Shown: positions 52,021-64,000 of the stretch, piece by piece | How the letters are laid out: every line of letters starts with the position of its first letter | Numbering within the stretch: position 1 is the stretch's first letter | Origin: Malurus cyaneus samueli | Lineage: Eukaryota; Chordata; Aves; Passeriformes; Maluridae | DNA length: 64,000 bases | Assembly: GCA_009741485.1 (NCBI GenBank) | Contig: CM019230.1 | Location: forward strand, 5,800,377 to 5,864,376 | Reading direction: 5' to 3' | Made by a program: the position numbers and the translations under genes | Notes under the pieces: model-generated | The model's database searches: none | What the model saw: only the letters and a program-made list of their open reading frames with translations | Told to the model about the DNA's origin: nothing

Positions 52021-53380
52021 CCGCAGGTCCCGGGGCTCCCGGGCGGACGCGGCCTCAGAGCGGTTTGGGGTGTCCTGTGTGGGGGCATCACGGATGAGGG
52101 CTGGGGAGGGGCCCGGCGGGCGGGGAGAGGCCTGGGGAGAGTCCCTGGGAGGGGCGGGGGTGCACCGGAGTGGCGGGTTGGGGGCATGGGGAGAAGGCCG
52201 CGTTGTGTGGCGGAGTTGTCGGGGTTGTAGGCGCTCTGTGGGGCGAGGGGAGTTCCCCCGGGGCTGTTCCCCCAGCCGCGTTCCAGCGGTGGGACAGGCC
52301 GGGGCAGGCCCGGGGGGCTCTGATGCCCTCAGTGAGCCCAGGCCCTGGGATCGGTTCCCCCGGGCTGGGGTGGGGGCTCTGCACGGGGACACGCTGTCCC
52401 CCGCCGCGTCCCAGCGTGTCCCTTGTCTTGCTGCTTGCTCTGGGTTTGCCAAGCTTGGCTTCAGTGTTTTGAGCCAAGTTTTGTTGTAAAAGATGGTGTT
52501 TGGCCTCTTGTGAGGGTGATCCAGTTATGACCACAGTGAGCCGTGTGTGCTGCCTGGTTCCTTTCTGCCGTTCAGCGTGGGTGTACAAGCTTGTAACTGG
52601 ATTTTTCAGTGGAGCTTAGCTTGTGCCAGTGGCTTGTCCCAGCTGGTGTGGCTGAGTAGGAGCACATGTCGAAGTGTGAGGCCCGTAAACAATTCAATTT
52701 TGGCTAATTATTGACATCAAAACCTCTCAGAAGGCTTCCGTTCTCCCTTCCAGCTGTAGTTTTTTTTAACCATATAAAGTTTTCCAAATGCTTCTGCTTT
52801 GGAAATGCTGATGTGTGAAAAGCATCTTTAATAATAATTTAACTAATAAAAGTTTCTTTAATAGGTCCACTATTTTCATTTGTGTACTTATTTCTGTGCT
52901 TGAATTTAGGAGGAGAGACTTCAGGTTGTGTTTTACTGTTAGATTTGCAGGAGGCGTATGTTTGCGAGGAGTAGTAGCTGCATGAGAAGCAGCAGTTTGA
53001 GATCATCCTCAAGGTAGTAATTTTTCCTCTTGAGGTTTTAGTTGTCTGAAAGATCCCCTCTGGCTTTTTGGAGAAGGTGAAGTTTGGTCATCACATGCTG
53101 TGAAAGGGCAGGCTGCTTTTAAACCAGTTTAACAGGTATGAAAACTTCTCACAGTGTTGAACCAGTGCTGTTGAGTGGGGTCTGTCCGAAGGGCAAGGTC
53201 CTGCTGAAATCTGTTTGAATACCAGAAAACTCTAACAAAGCTAACTTCTGAGTTCTTCCTTTTTCCAGCAAAGATAACACAATGTTATGATGTTTCCCTA
53301 GGTTAAAGGCAACAGAAGTTGAAAACACCTTCACAAAAATACCCTCCTGGCTTTGCTCTGGGGCTCCCCTCCATCTCCAG
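52013..53380 (+). other. TMEM104 intron in the 5' UTR
   Basis: The sequence passes from GC-rich to AT-rich. I see no coding exon or repeat of note. Confidence 0.45.
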
Positions 53381-53381
53381 G

Positions 53382-56300
53382 ATGGCAGGTGGCATCACTG
53401 ACACCGGAGAGCTTTACTCTCCTTATGTAAGTTCTCCTGCTTGTGGGTTTGCTCACAAGTTTTTTTTTTCAAAATCCTCTTCCCTCAACATTGCATTTTC
53501 ATATCCTACTTCCTCATGGACACAACCTCAGCATTTTGGGAGAGGAAGGAGGTCAAATGGTGGTTAAGAATGCTTAATGTTAGTTATTGGGGTTTTTTTA
53601 CATGACAGATCACTTTTCATAAAGTAAAGGGATAATGTCTGCTTGAAGTATAGATCCAAAAGTGCTAAAAAGAGCTTTATGTCCCACACCAGCTCTTCAT
53701 CCTTCTCCCCACTTTCCTTACATCTTGTTAATGTTTTCATCAACCCACATTGTCACTGGCATAAACAGGGAGGGACTGGGATACTGAAACTATGCTACTT
53801 CCTTCTCTTTTGTTGTTTTATATAAACATTTTCCTTTGATTTTCTCAAAGTTTACTTTGCTGCAGCTGTTGCAGTAATTTGTTCTAAACCACCTTCACTT
53901 TAAGTGAGTAATTAAGGTGTTTCTTCCCTGTAATGTGGTGTCCTGTGCAACTGCCGAGCCAATTACTGCTTTCCTATATTACTGGAAATACAGGTTTTCA
54001 TAGCCACAAGTGTTCATAAAATGTCAGCTTTTAAAAACAGCACTTTGTAAACACTTTTTTTTTCTTGTGAAGTGAACTCAATATAGAACCAGCTTTGAAA
54101 TCTGCGTGTTGTATTTTAAACGCTTTAAAATTTTCATCTCCCTGTTAATGATTAAATGTAGAAGTGGATATTAGGCTGCAGAAATAGGTCACAACTGAGA
54201 AAATGGAAAAGTAAGACAGTAACTGGGACGTCTGGACCCTCAAGGATTAGTGTCACCTGCTCTTATGTTGTTATGCTGGTGCTGCATGAATGTCCTGGAG
54301 TAATCTCAAAGGCTGAGATTTTCCTGTTTCCCTGAAGGTGTCTAACCAGGCTGAACATACAGGCACCATTCTCATCTCTGCTTGACCAAAGGAAAATCAC
54401 TGTTCAGAGATGTTCAGCAAAAGATGAATTTGCTGTGCTTATGCCAGTGAAGTGCTCTCGAGTCACTGGGGAATTGTTCTCCTGATGTTAATTGCTCCAC
54501 GCCCAGAAAAGTCTGCTCATACACAGCTCTTTACTGGCTTTCCTCTGGAGGGACTCTGACCTATATTAAAAAAAACCCCACCAAAGCACAACAACTTTAG
54601 CAGTTTTTGATCTTGAATTCAGCTAAATTCATAGCCTGGGGGTCCTGTCCAAGTGCAGAGTTCTCTTTTGTCTCTGGACACTGAAATAGCTCATTGCCAG
54701 AGAAGATAAAATCCTTTCCCTGCAGGAAATAAAATCCCATCTTCAAAATATGCTCAGCTTCTGACTGATGAAGTGGCAAGCAGGCTTTGAATTAGAATTC
54801 TGTTTCGATATTTCCTACTTAACTGAGAATAAAAGATTCTGAAAGGTGCCTAGTCATAACTACTTCTGTTCAGGTCTGAAAAAAAGGAGAGACCCCCAAC
54901 AGATAGCATAGACCTGGTAGAAGGCAATGATTTGAAAACAAAAAAAACCCCAAAACTCTCATGTACTTTCTAACTTTACAAGCTAGAGTTAAAAAATACT
55001 TCAAAATTAGTAGAAAAACGAAGGAGAATATCCAGTCTCCAGAAGTATGCCAACACCCACATTGTTCTTGGTTTTCAGTCCCTTGCTCCAGCTATTTCTT
55101 TCATGGGCTTGTTCCCACCCTGCCCAGGTGGGATTGCCCTCTCTGTTTAAGTCAGGGTGTATTTGAGGTGTTTTGGATGATTCCTGACACTCTGTGATGC
55201 TGGATCATGTGGCTGATTGCAGGTGGGCCTGGTTTACATGTTCAACCTCATCGTGGGAACAGGAGCCCTGACCATGCCCAAGGCCTTTGCCACAGCGGGG
55301 TGGCTCGTCAGCCTCATCCTCCTGATGTTCCTGGGATTTATGAGGTAGGATGTGAGTGGGTGTTTTTAGGGGACTGGTGGGGGTCAGCTGGGTGAGGACA
55401 GTGTAAAGACATCAGCTGCTTTCCTGTGTGCTCTGTTCCTCTGCTCCTTCAGCATTGGTTTCTGTAATGGTGTTGCATTTGGATCTGGTTTGAAGTGATG
55501 CACTTCCTGACCCTCTGCTACATCCCATTTCCTCACTGATAGGAAAGACTTTTCCTCCAGAGTCTTCTGGGACCTTTCTCCCAGCCTCCTTTTTGACATT
55601 ATCCTCACTGTGGATACATCCCGTGCCTGCCTCTGTCACGGATCAGTTCCCCAAATGCCATCCAGTTTACAGGTGACAGAGAGTCATGTCTCTGTGACTT
55701 GCAGATGTGATGCAGATGTGTAAGCTTTGTCTTGGCTTCTGGCAATGTCCTCACAGCTGCAAGAGTGTCAGGCACATAAATTCCTGTATAGCCAGGCCTG
55801 CCTTAGCCCCTCCAGACCTTTGCTGCTCAAGACCTTGGAGATGGTCTCCTGTTTTTCACGCTAGCTCACCATGAGCCCCTGCCTAGGTGCCACTCTGCTG
55901 GAGCAGCAGGTGGAGCTGAAGGCTGTGGATACAGCACTGATTTCTAGGAGTTACTGATACAATTGCCATCTTCTGGCCAGCTGGGAATCCCTGCTTGATT
56001 CTTGCTTGGTTTTAAAATAAAATAAAACCAATTCCCCCCTTGCAATTTGTAAAAATGGACTTTTGAAGTCCATGATTGCTTTTCAGTAACCAGCCCTGCC
56101 AGCCTGAATGTGCCTCTGGTTTGGTAGCATAGTTCCTGGGATCTCAGTCTGTGCTACTGTGCAGAGGGACTGTATGATCAGTACTAGCTGTAGAAATACT
56201 TGTGAGTGCCCCACCTCAGAGCTGAATGCTGCAAAGACTTGATAAAATGAAATCTGTGGGGTTATCAGTAGTAAATGGGAGCTTTAGAAGCAATTCCTTG

Positions 56301-59300
56301 TAGCTACAGTAGTTTAAAAGAATAAATTCAATGTATGAAACTCAACACTGGCAGGCAATCCTTCAAGGCCAGCAGAAGAGCACAAACCTCCAAACCTGTG
56401 CATCAGAGCTGCACTGGATTAAGCTGAGAAGACACTGCTCGAGGTGCTGCATGCCTTGGGAGTTCTGTTGCTCTGTCACTTTTGTTCTGGTACTCGTGAC
56501 TTCCTCGTGCCCACTGGGCACCTTCAATGCAGGAAAAGCCTGCGCGGAAATTGCTACACAGGCCTCAGCACTTCCTTTTATTCTTGCAAAACTAATCTCT
56601 CATTTGAGCTTGATAGGCGAGTCCAGTTCCTGAAGCAGTGAGAAACCACTTTAAAGCTTTAAATAAGATTAATTTGAGGGGTCTTTAAAATTTATTTATG
56701 AATATTATAGACCTGGTTTTAGCTGAGATAATGATATTCCTTCCGTCAGTGGCTCATTCTGTCTCCCTAGACAGCTTTTTCACTGGCCTCCAGTATTTTC
56801 CTAACCATGTGTTCTGCTCCTTGTTCTTGTATTGCTGCTTTGCTTCTGATGCCAGGTGTAAGATTCTTTAAGGGACCAGAGTACCCTTGCCATGAGCTTC
56901 AGAATAGTACCGGGTTTGTCCTAGGTCCTAAAAAGAGGAAGGAAACTTGCTTTCTAGCAAATGGCAAAGTCCTCTTGCTGCTTTCAACCCACAGAAACAC
57001 TAGGAATGTGCCTTCCAAATAGCTGAAGTGTCTTACTATATTTGAAGTTTGTGTTATATTTTATTCCATATGGTGGTCTGCTTGAACACCTGAATCTCAA
57101 AAGCAGGAGGGAGCAATAAACTGAGATGAAACACTATCAAAACATTGTGTGGGGAGCTGGCAAAAGGATTGTTTTGTTTTGTTTGTTTGCTGCTACAAAC
57201 AGATGGGAATTATTCTCCATCTCTCTTCAGTGACAGTTCTTGACTATTACTGATGATATCAATTGAATTCCTCTCTCTGTAGCTATATGACTACGACCTT
57301 TGTGGTAGAAGCTATGGCTGCTGCAAACGCCCAGCTGAGATGGAAGAGAATGGAAAAACGCAAGGTTTGTGTGGGGTTTAATTTTCCTTTTTCTCCTGTT
57401 CTTTTATCACGTAGAGTTTTTCTGGCATTCCCCTGCATCTTTGCCTTTTCTTGTTACTAACTCTAAAGAAATAAATTTCTACTGTACTTAACTTTGCCAT
57501 ATAAAATATAGCTGTTAGTTCCCTGTGGGGTTGCTCATTAAAGACAGGATTTTCTGCTCCTGCCTTGAAAAATCTCTTGTGCTGTTCACATTTCTTACTG
57601 ATCACGCTCTCCTTGCCCAGAAGCGCTGCTCAATGAATGTGGAGAGGTGGCAGCCAATATATTGGTGCTATTTGGAGTGTGCTGAGGACTATAAATCCTT
57701 GCTGATCTCAGGTCATTTAACTGGGACAGGCTGGGATGTCCTTGCTGTTACTCGGGCTGTATCCCAGGTTGTGGACAGTTCTGAGTTATGTCCTTGCTGT
57801 AAAACTTACTTGTGGCTTTACTGGATCAGAAGGAAGCATAATTGTTTGCACTGATTTAGACCCCTACCTTGGTGTTAGTGGGATGGAGTTAGGAGCTAGA
57901 GCTACCTGCAAAGACTAGATATGTTTGGATTTTTTTTTTTTTTTTTTTTGCTACCAGTTCTGCAGCACTGCAGATCTGCCAGAAGTTTTCGACTTCCTTG
58001 TGCCACGTATCACTACATGAATTGGGCATTGTTGCTGTGTGTGGGTGACCTGGGGCTGGGACAGCAGAGCCTGTCACTCACTTCATCCTGCTCTGCTCTG
58101 CCCTCTTCTGCCCTCCACAGCATCCCAAGGGCTCCCTGGTATTGCCTTTGCTTGCATGTCCTGCCCTCCCTCTTTGGGACCTTCCTTTGAGCATCTGCAA
58201 GTGGCCATGACACTGCTGGTGGCACAGCCTGTACTGTGGATAGCAGGTATCTCAGCAGTGCTCTGGTCTTTTGATCCAGGAGGATGATGAGGATGAGGAT
58301 TCTTCCTCTGGAGTGTCTGACAGTGATGTTCTCCTCCAAGATGGCTACGAGCGAGCAGAGACCCGGCCTATCCTGTCAGTGCGTAAGTACCCAGTTCATG
58401 CTTTCACTGCTCTGAGGCATCTGCTCTGCAGTGTTCCAGTGCACTCCTCTGTCCATTTCGCCCTTAATTCCACATACTCTCATTCCAGAGTCCTCAGCAT
58501 TTGCAAGATAAGACTCATTGAGAATTCAGTTTGCCTTCTGCAGCCTGATAAAGATCTTTTCCTTCTAGGTCACTAAGATGAGAACATCTTATTTTCTAAA
58601 TACTTTTAAACTAGCTTCAGCAGAGTAATTGGCCCAGTGACTCTGCAGCTGTGGAGTTGTACATACTGTCCTTCAAACTGCTCCTAGAGCTTCCCCAGTG
58701 TCCAGGTAGTCTGCCCTCAGGGCTTATTGGAGGGACTGGTTGAAACACTTCTTGTTTTTAACTTGCAGAGAGACGTGGCTCAGCCAATATCTTTGAGATC
58801 ACTGAGAGGGTGGAAATGGGCCAGATGGCTTCCATGTTCTTCAATAAAGGTAAGTGATGAACACTTTTAGAAGTCCCTTTGGGTCCTCCTGTGCGCTGTG
58901 TGTACGGCTGTTGCATAAGTTTGCATGCTTCTCAGTGTGGCTTTGCATCCTGAGTTTGTGATAATTCCACCCAAATGTGTTGTTTCTTCTCTCTGTGGAT
59001 TGTATTCATCCTCCTGTGTGGTGTCTTGTAAAGTATTTATGGGCCAGGTGGGCTGTGATGGGCGTGGAACTAGCAAAATACTGCAGGTTATGGGCCCAGT
59101 TTCTTGATAAGGGCAAGTGTAGATCAGTGCTGTTCTGACTGCCCTTCACCTACCTCTGCACTGCATCTATCCTCTGTGATCTCCACAGTTTGAAGCCCAG
59201 CTGTAGTGTTTTCCAGTTCCATCTTGGTTGTAGCATTGGAGAATAAGACTTTAAGGGTTCCCTGAGCCTTTTAAGTATCAGTCTGAAGGAGAGACTGATG

Positions 59301-62300
59301 GGAGCTTCTAGGATTTGCCTGTATCTGGGGAATCATCAAGAGACCTGGGACATGAGCTGCTGAAGAGGTCCCTGCTGAGGATATGATAGACAGCTGGCTT
59401 GTCTTTTTGCTTTTAAATGTCTTTTATATGCCAGGGAACAAACTTGTGACTGCTGTAATAAAGCCCCATCTATTGCTGCGTGTGATAGAAATGCAAACCA
59501 TAGTGATAGGGATTCTGAAACCTGCAAAGCAGGACAATGAAATGCTGTGCAGAGCAGAACATGATCAGACACCATAGCTGTGCAGTTTTGAGCCTGTCAG
59601 ACCCCATTTCTTGTGGAAAGTGATGTTTTCCCTTGTTCATTGGCCACCTTGCAAAGAGGTGATGGAAGGCTGGGTTTTTTCCACTACATTACATCAGTGT
59701 TGTGCCAGCATAAGGCTGTTGTCTCTGAAGGACAGCTGGGCTTAAGGAGTGAATATTCTTTGAACTTTGTTTTTTTGATTTTAAAGTTAATTGAAAACAA
59801 CTTCTTAATTTTCCCACATGCCTCTTCTGGGACTTTGTAAATTTGAACCACTTAGGGCTATCAAAATAATCCACCTTGGACTAGGCTGCCACATTTGTAG
59901 TCAGAGTAGTGAAGTGTGTCAGAAACATCTTGTTCCTGGTCTTGCCTGTAGCAATGAGTTGTTATGACCTTAGGCAAGTTTTCTTGCTTATTTGCTTTGC
60001 TGTGTGTAAAATACAGTGAACACATCCCTGTCTCTTGATCTTCCTCCGAGGAGTAATATTTGAGAAATGCTTTGAGAGCAGTCATTAACAGGATTTAGCA
60101 GTACTGCTGAGGATTGGGCTGGGGATCACAGGAATTGGAGTGCTCTCATCAAGTTTCAGGAGGCCCTTTCTTTTCTCCTGGAAAGGATCCCCAAAAGCCA
60201 TGCAGGTTTTGGGCCTGTCTGGTACTCAGCCAGTAGAGGGTGCTGGGAATATGTGTCCTCTCTCTGTCGGCGCTGATATAGCTGCCGAGCAAAGTGAAAT
60301 AAACTGCTTAGTAGTCTTAAATCTTAATCCCTCTTCTTAATGTTGCTTTAGCCAGAGTTATCTGATTTCTGTGTTAGAGATCCTCCCCAGGGTCTGCTCA
60401 GCCCATTGCAAAGGGATGAATCCATCTGTAGGAAGGTGGCTGGAACATTTGCAGACCATGGGCTGACCCAACTTGTGACTTCCAGACAGGATGAGGTGCC
60501 CGTAGCCAAGGGCCTGGGGCAGCTGTGACTCGTTTGCTGCTTTCCCTCTGCCGGGCTCAGCAGTGAGGCTCCATCCCTGTCACTGAGACCTGACTCAGAG
60601 ACACTCTCCAGCCTGCAAGTGGCTGCAGAGACAGACAAGTGAAGGACCTCCCTCTGCAGGTCCCTGCTGAGGTGCTTCCTCCCCACAGCTGCACAGAAAG
60701 GCCTTCAGCAAGGGCAGCTGCTCAGTGACCACCTAGTGCTGAGAAACTGGGCCACACTGGGAAATTCCCAGCTCCAAGCACCAGTCTGGGAGGTGTCACA
60801 GCTGGCAAATGTCTTGGTGTTTACTCATGGTATACGAAGCACGGATCCAAACCCAAGGTGATGGAGAGCTTTACAGCCTCCAGAGGGAAGGCTGATGAAA
60901 GCTGTGCAGTAGACCTCAAAACCCCTGATTTCTAGTGAGTTCTCTGCTCCTTTCCCTTGACTGATTTTTATTTTCAACAATCTGACAGGAGTTGAATCCG
61001 CAGTCCTAGGAGGTAAGCTGGGGATAAATCTCAATTTCAGATTGTCTGCTTTCTTAAAGGGAGCTGACTTAGGTTTAGGCTGTGATGAGCCTGCGTGCTC
61101 TTCTGAAAGATGTGGCTCTGAAAAAGTACTTTTTTTCTTGATTTAATTTTTTTATTTTTTAATGTGCAATGTTAGGTGCTTTCTTCTGAGGCTGAGCAGT
61201 CATTTATTGCAGTAATAGATTCTAGGCACATCTATCATGCTGTTTCCTCACAGGAAGTCATTGATTTTTTTTTCACCCCGTTTTGTGCCCAGTAATGAAA
61301 GTATTGATCAGGGAGGGTCAGCAGCAGTTTATAAAAGAACTGATGCTAAAGTCTTCCTGTCTTGGAGAGGATGGGTTTGGGAGAGGAGTGTCACCTGGGC
61401 TTGCTGCAGATAGAGAGGTCTGCACTGGAATGGGGATATAGTGTGTGCTGGTGGATACTGACTGCATGGTGCTGCTGTGGCTTAGCTGGTCACGTGGATT
61501 TGTGGGGCAGCTGAGTCCTGAGACCAGTAGCAGATCCCAAAACAATATCTGTCTGCGTCTGTGTAGTTCTGAGCTTCATGTGTCTGCAGTTTCTGCCTTA
61601 TCTCAGATATTTGTTAAAGCATTCAATCCTCCTTAATGGGAAATTGGAGAAGACTGATAAATAGTTTGTTTCTGTCTCCAAAACAATGCAGAGACTCCCT
61701 AACTGTGGAGACATCTTTCATAGAACAAGAAAACAAGGGAGAACTATATGGAATGATCTGACAATCTCTATAATATGTTCATTTGTCTTCAGGAACAACT
61801 CTAGAGCACAGACTCAGTGTGCAGCTGTACAGAAGCAAGGAAGTTCTCTTGGTGCCTTCTTGATAGAGCCCTTTTATGCTAAGCAGGCTCAGCATATTGA
61901 ATAATTTATTTAAATTAAAGGGAATGTCTATTAATGTTTCCTGACATCCAGAGATCCAGGAGCAGTATGATGAAAAACCATGTTAAAGCTTTGGGGCATC
62001 CAAGCACTGTAGAAATGAGTCCACATTCCTGCAGCAGTGTTGTCCTTGTTTGATAGTTGTCACAGCTGTGAGTGTGAGGTTTTTCTCAAGCTGCACTGGG
62101 ATTAAGCATCAGGTGGCATTACAACTTGGAAATATGGGCAGGTTTCTTGAGCTGTTTTCCCTCAGTCAGGTTCCTAAATTAAATAAATTTGAGGCTTTTA
62201 TTCTCTGTAATAATATATCTTCCAATTTTCTTTTCCTTGGTGAGATTTATATAGACTTGCTTGAAAGAAGAGAATCCTGGAGTTCCCGTCAAGCATTTCT

Positions 62301-64000
62301 TTATCCCTGTAGATTTTAGACCCTCACAGCAGTATCTGTTGTTCCTCAGTAAGTCTGTACTGTGCACCTAATTAATTTGTGTAAGATTTTTTTTTTATCT
62401 CATAGGTGAAGATAGGGCAAGCTTTAAAATAAAAGTATTTTTAAAAAAAACACAGAAAAAACTATCCGAAAAATGAGTTGGGGTAGGAACAGTGTGTGTG
62501 GCAGCAGCAGTATAGGAGAGAAACAGTTTTAAAGCTTTGCAGGATTGTAACTTGTCTCAAGTTGCCAGTAGTAGGGAATCTCCCAAAGCAGCTCCATTTC
62601 AGCTCAGTGGAACCTGAGCTGTGCAGGGCCAAATCCCAATGAATCCATATTGTGAAGGTCCTGCAGGTTTTGAGGCAGAGGGTTTGGAATCAGCAGAGCC
62701 TAAAAACATTCTCTCTGCGTATCACTTTGTCAGGCTGTGCTCACACCGAGTCTGAGAGCATCACCTGGATGTTTGCCTGTGGCTGTTCCAAGCTGACAGC
62801 TTCGTCTGGCAGGTGACTTATGTGAGACCTGTTGGTCTTGACTGCAGGATGGGCTTGAATTAGAAGGTTTAGTGTCCGTGCCAGGTACTGAAGGAGGCAG
62901 AGTAGAGCTCTGAGACCCCTCAAGCCCCATCAGTTCCTGTTCTGTGATAAGTTCCCTGAGCTTGGGTGGAGTTTGCTGCAGAAACCATGGAGGCAAATGG
63001 TGATTTAAGATCTTAAAATTTTTGCATATCTGAAGTAGACAGTACAAGAATCCCTGTGTATTCTGCTGAATCTGGACAATATTTCCTTTTTCTGCAGTGG
63101 GTGTCAACCTCTTCTATTTCTGCATAATTATCTACCTCTATGGAGATCTGGCAATCTACGCAGCAGCGGTGCCAGTCTCTCTCATGCAGGTGACCTGGTA
63201 AGTGTGCTTACTGCTGAGGGGCTGTGTGCTCCCAGGGAACAGGGCAGACTTTGGATTTGATGGGCTAAGTCTGACTAGGATCAGCTGTACTTTCCAAAGC
63301 ATGGAGTGGAGAAATGACTTGAGGACAGCTCATCTCTTGTGGGTGGGAGGTGAAATTGTTTTGTGTTCCCCGCCCGAGTGCCTGCTGCCAGCCTGCAAAG
63401 TAGCTGACCTGATTCCAGACAAATCCTCAGGTGTGAAGTATTTCCAGTTTCAGCACTTGCAGGCATGGGACTTGTTGCTCCATAGTTTGATTGCAGTACT
63501 CTGCAATATGTTGCCTTCTCTGTCTCTGGGTAAAGGCTGAGGGATGTGGTGCTTACTAAATCTGAGGCCAGTGAGTGGTGATGGTACGTGGCCTTCCTCT
63601 GGACTAGGAATGGTGCCTTTCTCAAAGAAACAGATAATGCAGAAGATTGGTTTGATCAAATCTGGGCTGCATTTGGACTTGTATCTCAAAAATGGAAAAC
63701 TTCAGTGATCCATAAAAGATATGAACTCGCCGGCTTGATGATCAAATGACCAAACTCACAAATTTAGGCAATTCAAGAATTTGCCTTTAAACCTCTGGTA
63801 CTCAGCGACTTGCTGTGTTACACAGTCTAGAAAATGTAAGGAAGTGAGTGTGTTCGGGGATGGAGGGGAGGAATGGCCTCTGCTCATTCTTCTTTCTTGA
63901 ATGCAGGAGAGGGGAAGACATCTGCTAGGAGTTAATTACTGTCTTTTGTTTCTCCCTCCTTTCCCAGCAGTGTCACTGGCAACCATTCTTGCAGTGTTGG
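53382..64000 (+). CDS. TMEM104: TMEM104, amino-acid-transporter-like membrane protein (5' part)
   Basis: Coding exons: 53382-53426, 55223-55344, 57283-57364, 58280-58382, 58769-58849, 63098-63197, and 63968 to beyond 64000. About 188 of roughly 495 residues are present and the gene continues past the window. Phases agree throughout. Visible blocks: MAGGITDTGELYS; the first membrane segment YMFNLIVGTGALTMPKAF, with the GTG unwound-helix motif of the AAAP (SLC36/38-type) fold; a second hydrophobic segment (SLILLMFLGFMS); TTTFVVEAMAAANAQ; an acidic cytoplasmic loop (EDDEDEDSSSG) with YERAETRPILSVQRRGS; MGQMASMFFNK; and the membrane segment VNLFYFCIIIYLYGDLAIYAAAV. The transported substrate is not established. 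Intron 5 (58850-63097) is the longest and holds nothing I can assign. Confidence 0.96.
53427..55222 (+). other. TMEM104 intron 1
   Basis: AT-rich sequence, with a short A-run near 54940-54952. No other gene seen. Confidence 0.5.
55345..57282 (+). other. TMEM104 intron 2
   Basis: AT-rich sequence with a (GTTTT)n-like run at about 57172-57192. No other gene seen. Confidence 0.5.
57931..57949. repeat. Poly(T) tract in TMEM104 intron 3
   Basis: A run of about 19 T. There is no flanking target-site duplication or retroposon body that I can see, so it is listed as a simple repeat. Confidence 0.8.
58850..63097 (+). other. TMEM104 intron 5
   Basis: A 4.2 kb intron of mixed composition with short A/T runs (for example 61136-61162, 62387-62397, 62440-62449). 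I see no exon, RNA gene or transposon coding sequence. Confidence 0.5.

Noticed and set aside
57931..57949. Poly(T) as the tail of a retroposon
   Set aside because: No element body or target-site duplication is visible. Treated as a simple repeat.

Overview
The window is vertebrate nuclear DNA, almost certainly from a bird and perhaps a songbird. The reasons are short GT-AG introns, GC-rich CpG-island promoters, bird-like protein sequences, and the gene order CD300-like / RAB37 / NHERF1 (SLC9A3R1) / NAT9 / TMEM104, which matches human 17q25.1. I see no bacterial operon, CRISPR array, rRNA, tRNA or intact transposon. All genes are split, so coordinates below come from exon-by-exon splice and phase reconstruction.

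Left part (1-26 kb). A direct duplication dominates. Bases 1 to about 10797 recur at 13498 to about 24087 with a period near 13.5 kb. Each copy holds a CpG island with an alternative RAB37 first exon, and about 5.5 kb further on an alternative P-loop exon. Copy 2 keeps a clean P-loop exon; copy 1 carries extra single bases in both exons. Between the copies lies a 2.7 kb single-copy segment with a minus-strand CD300-like immunoglobulin V exon plus a broken half-domain. It sits antisense inside RAB37, as CD300LF does in mammals.

Middle (26-46 kb). The usual RAB37 promoter, first exon and eight further coding exons (26143-32397) are followed by an intergenic stretch holding an exact 21-bp minisatellite and a TATA/CCAAT promoter, then all six coding exons of NHERF1 (36033-44861).

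Right part (46-64 kb). NAT9 (minus strand, six coding exons, 51256-48582) and TMEM104 (plus strand, the first seven coding exons, cut by the window end) diverge from a GC-box/CRE/CCAAT promoter at about 51.5-52.0 kb.

The products serve membrane traffic and surface biology: RAB37 drives regulated secretion, NHERF1 scaffolds apical transporters, TMEM104 is an amino-acid-transporter-like membrane protein, and the CD300-like gene is a leukocyte receptor. Adjacency reflects conserved vertebrate synteny and does not imply one pathway. The main surprises are the duplication around the nested receptor gene, the uneven clustered indels in copy 1, and one-base deficits in both RAB37 first exons. Together these raise a real question of assembly error versus genuine segmental duplication.
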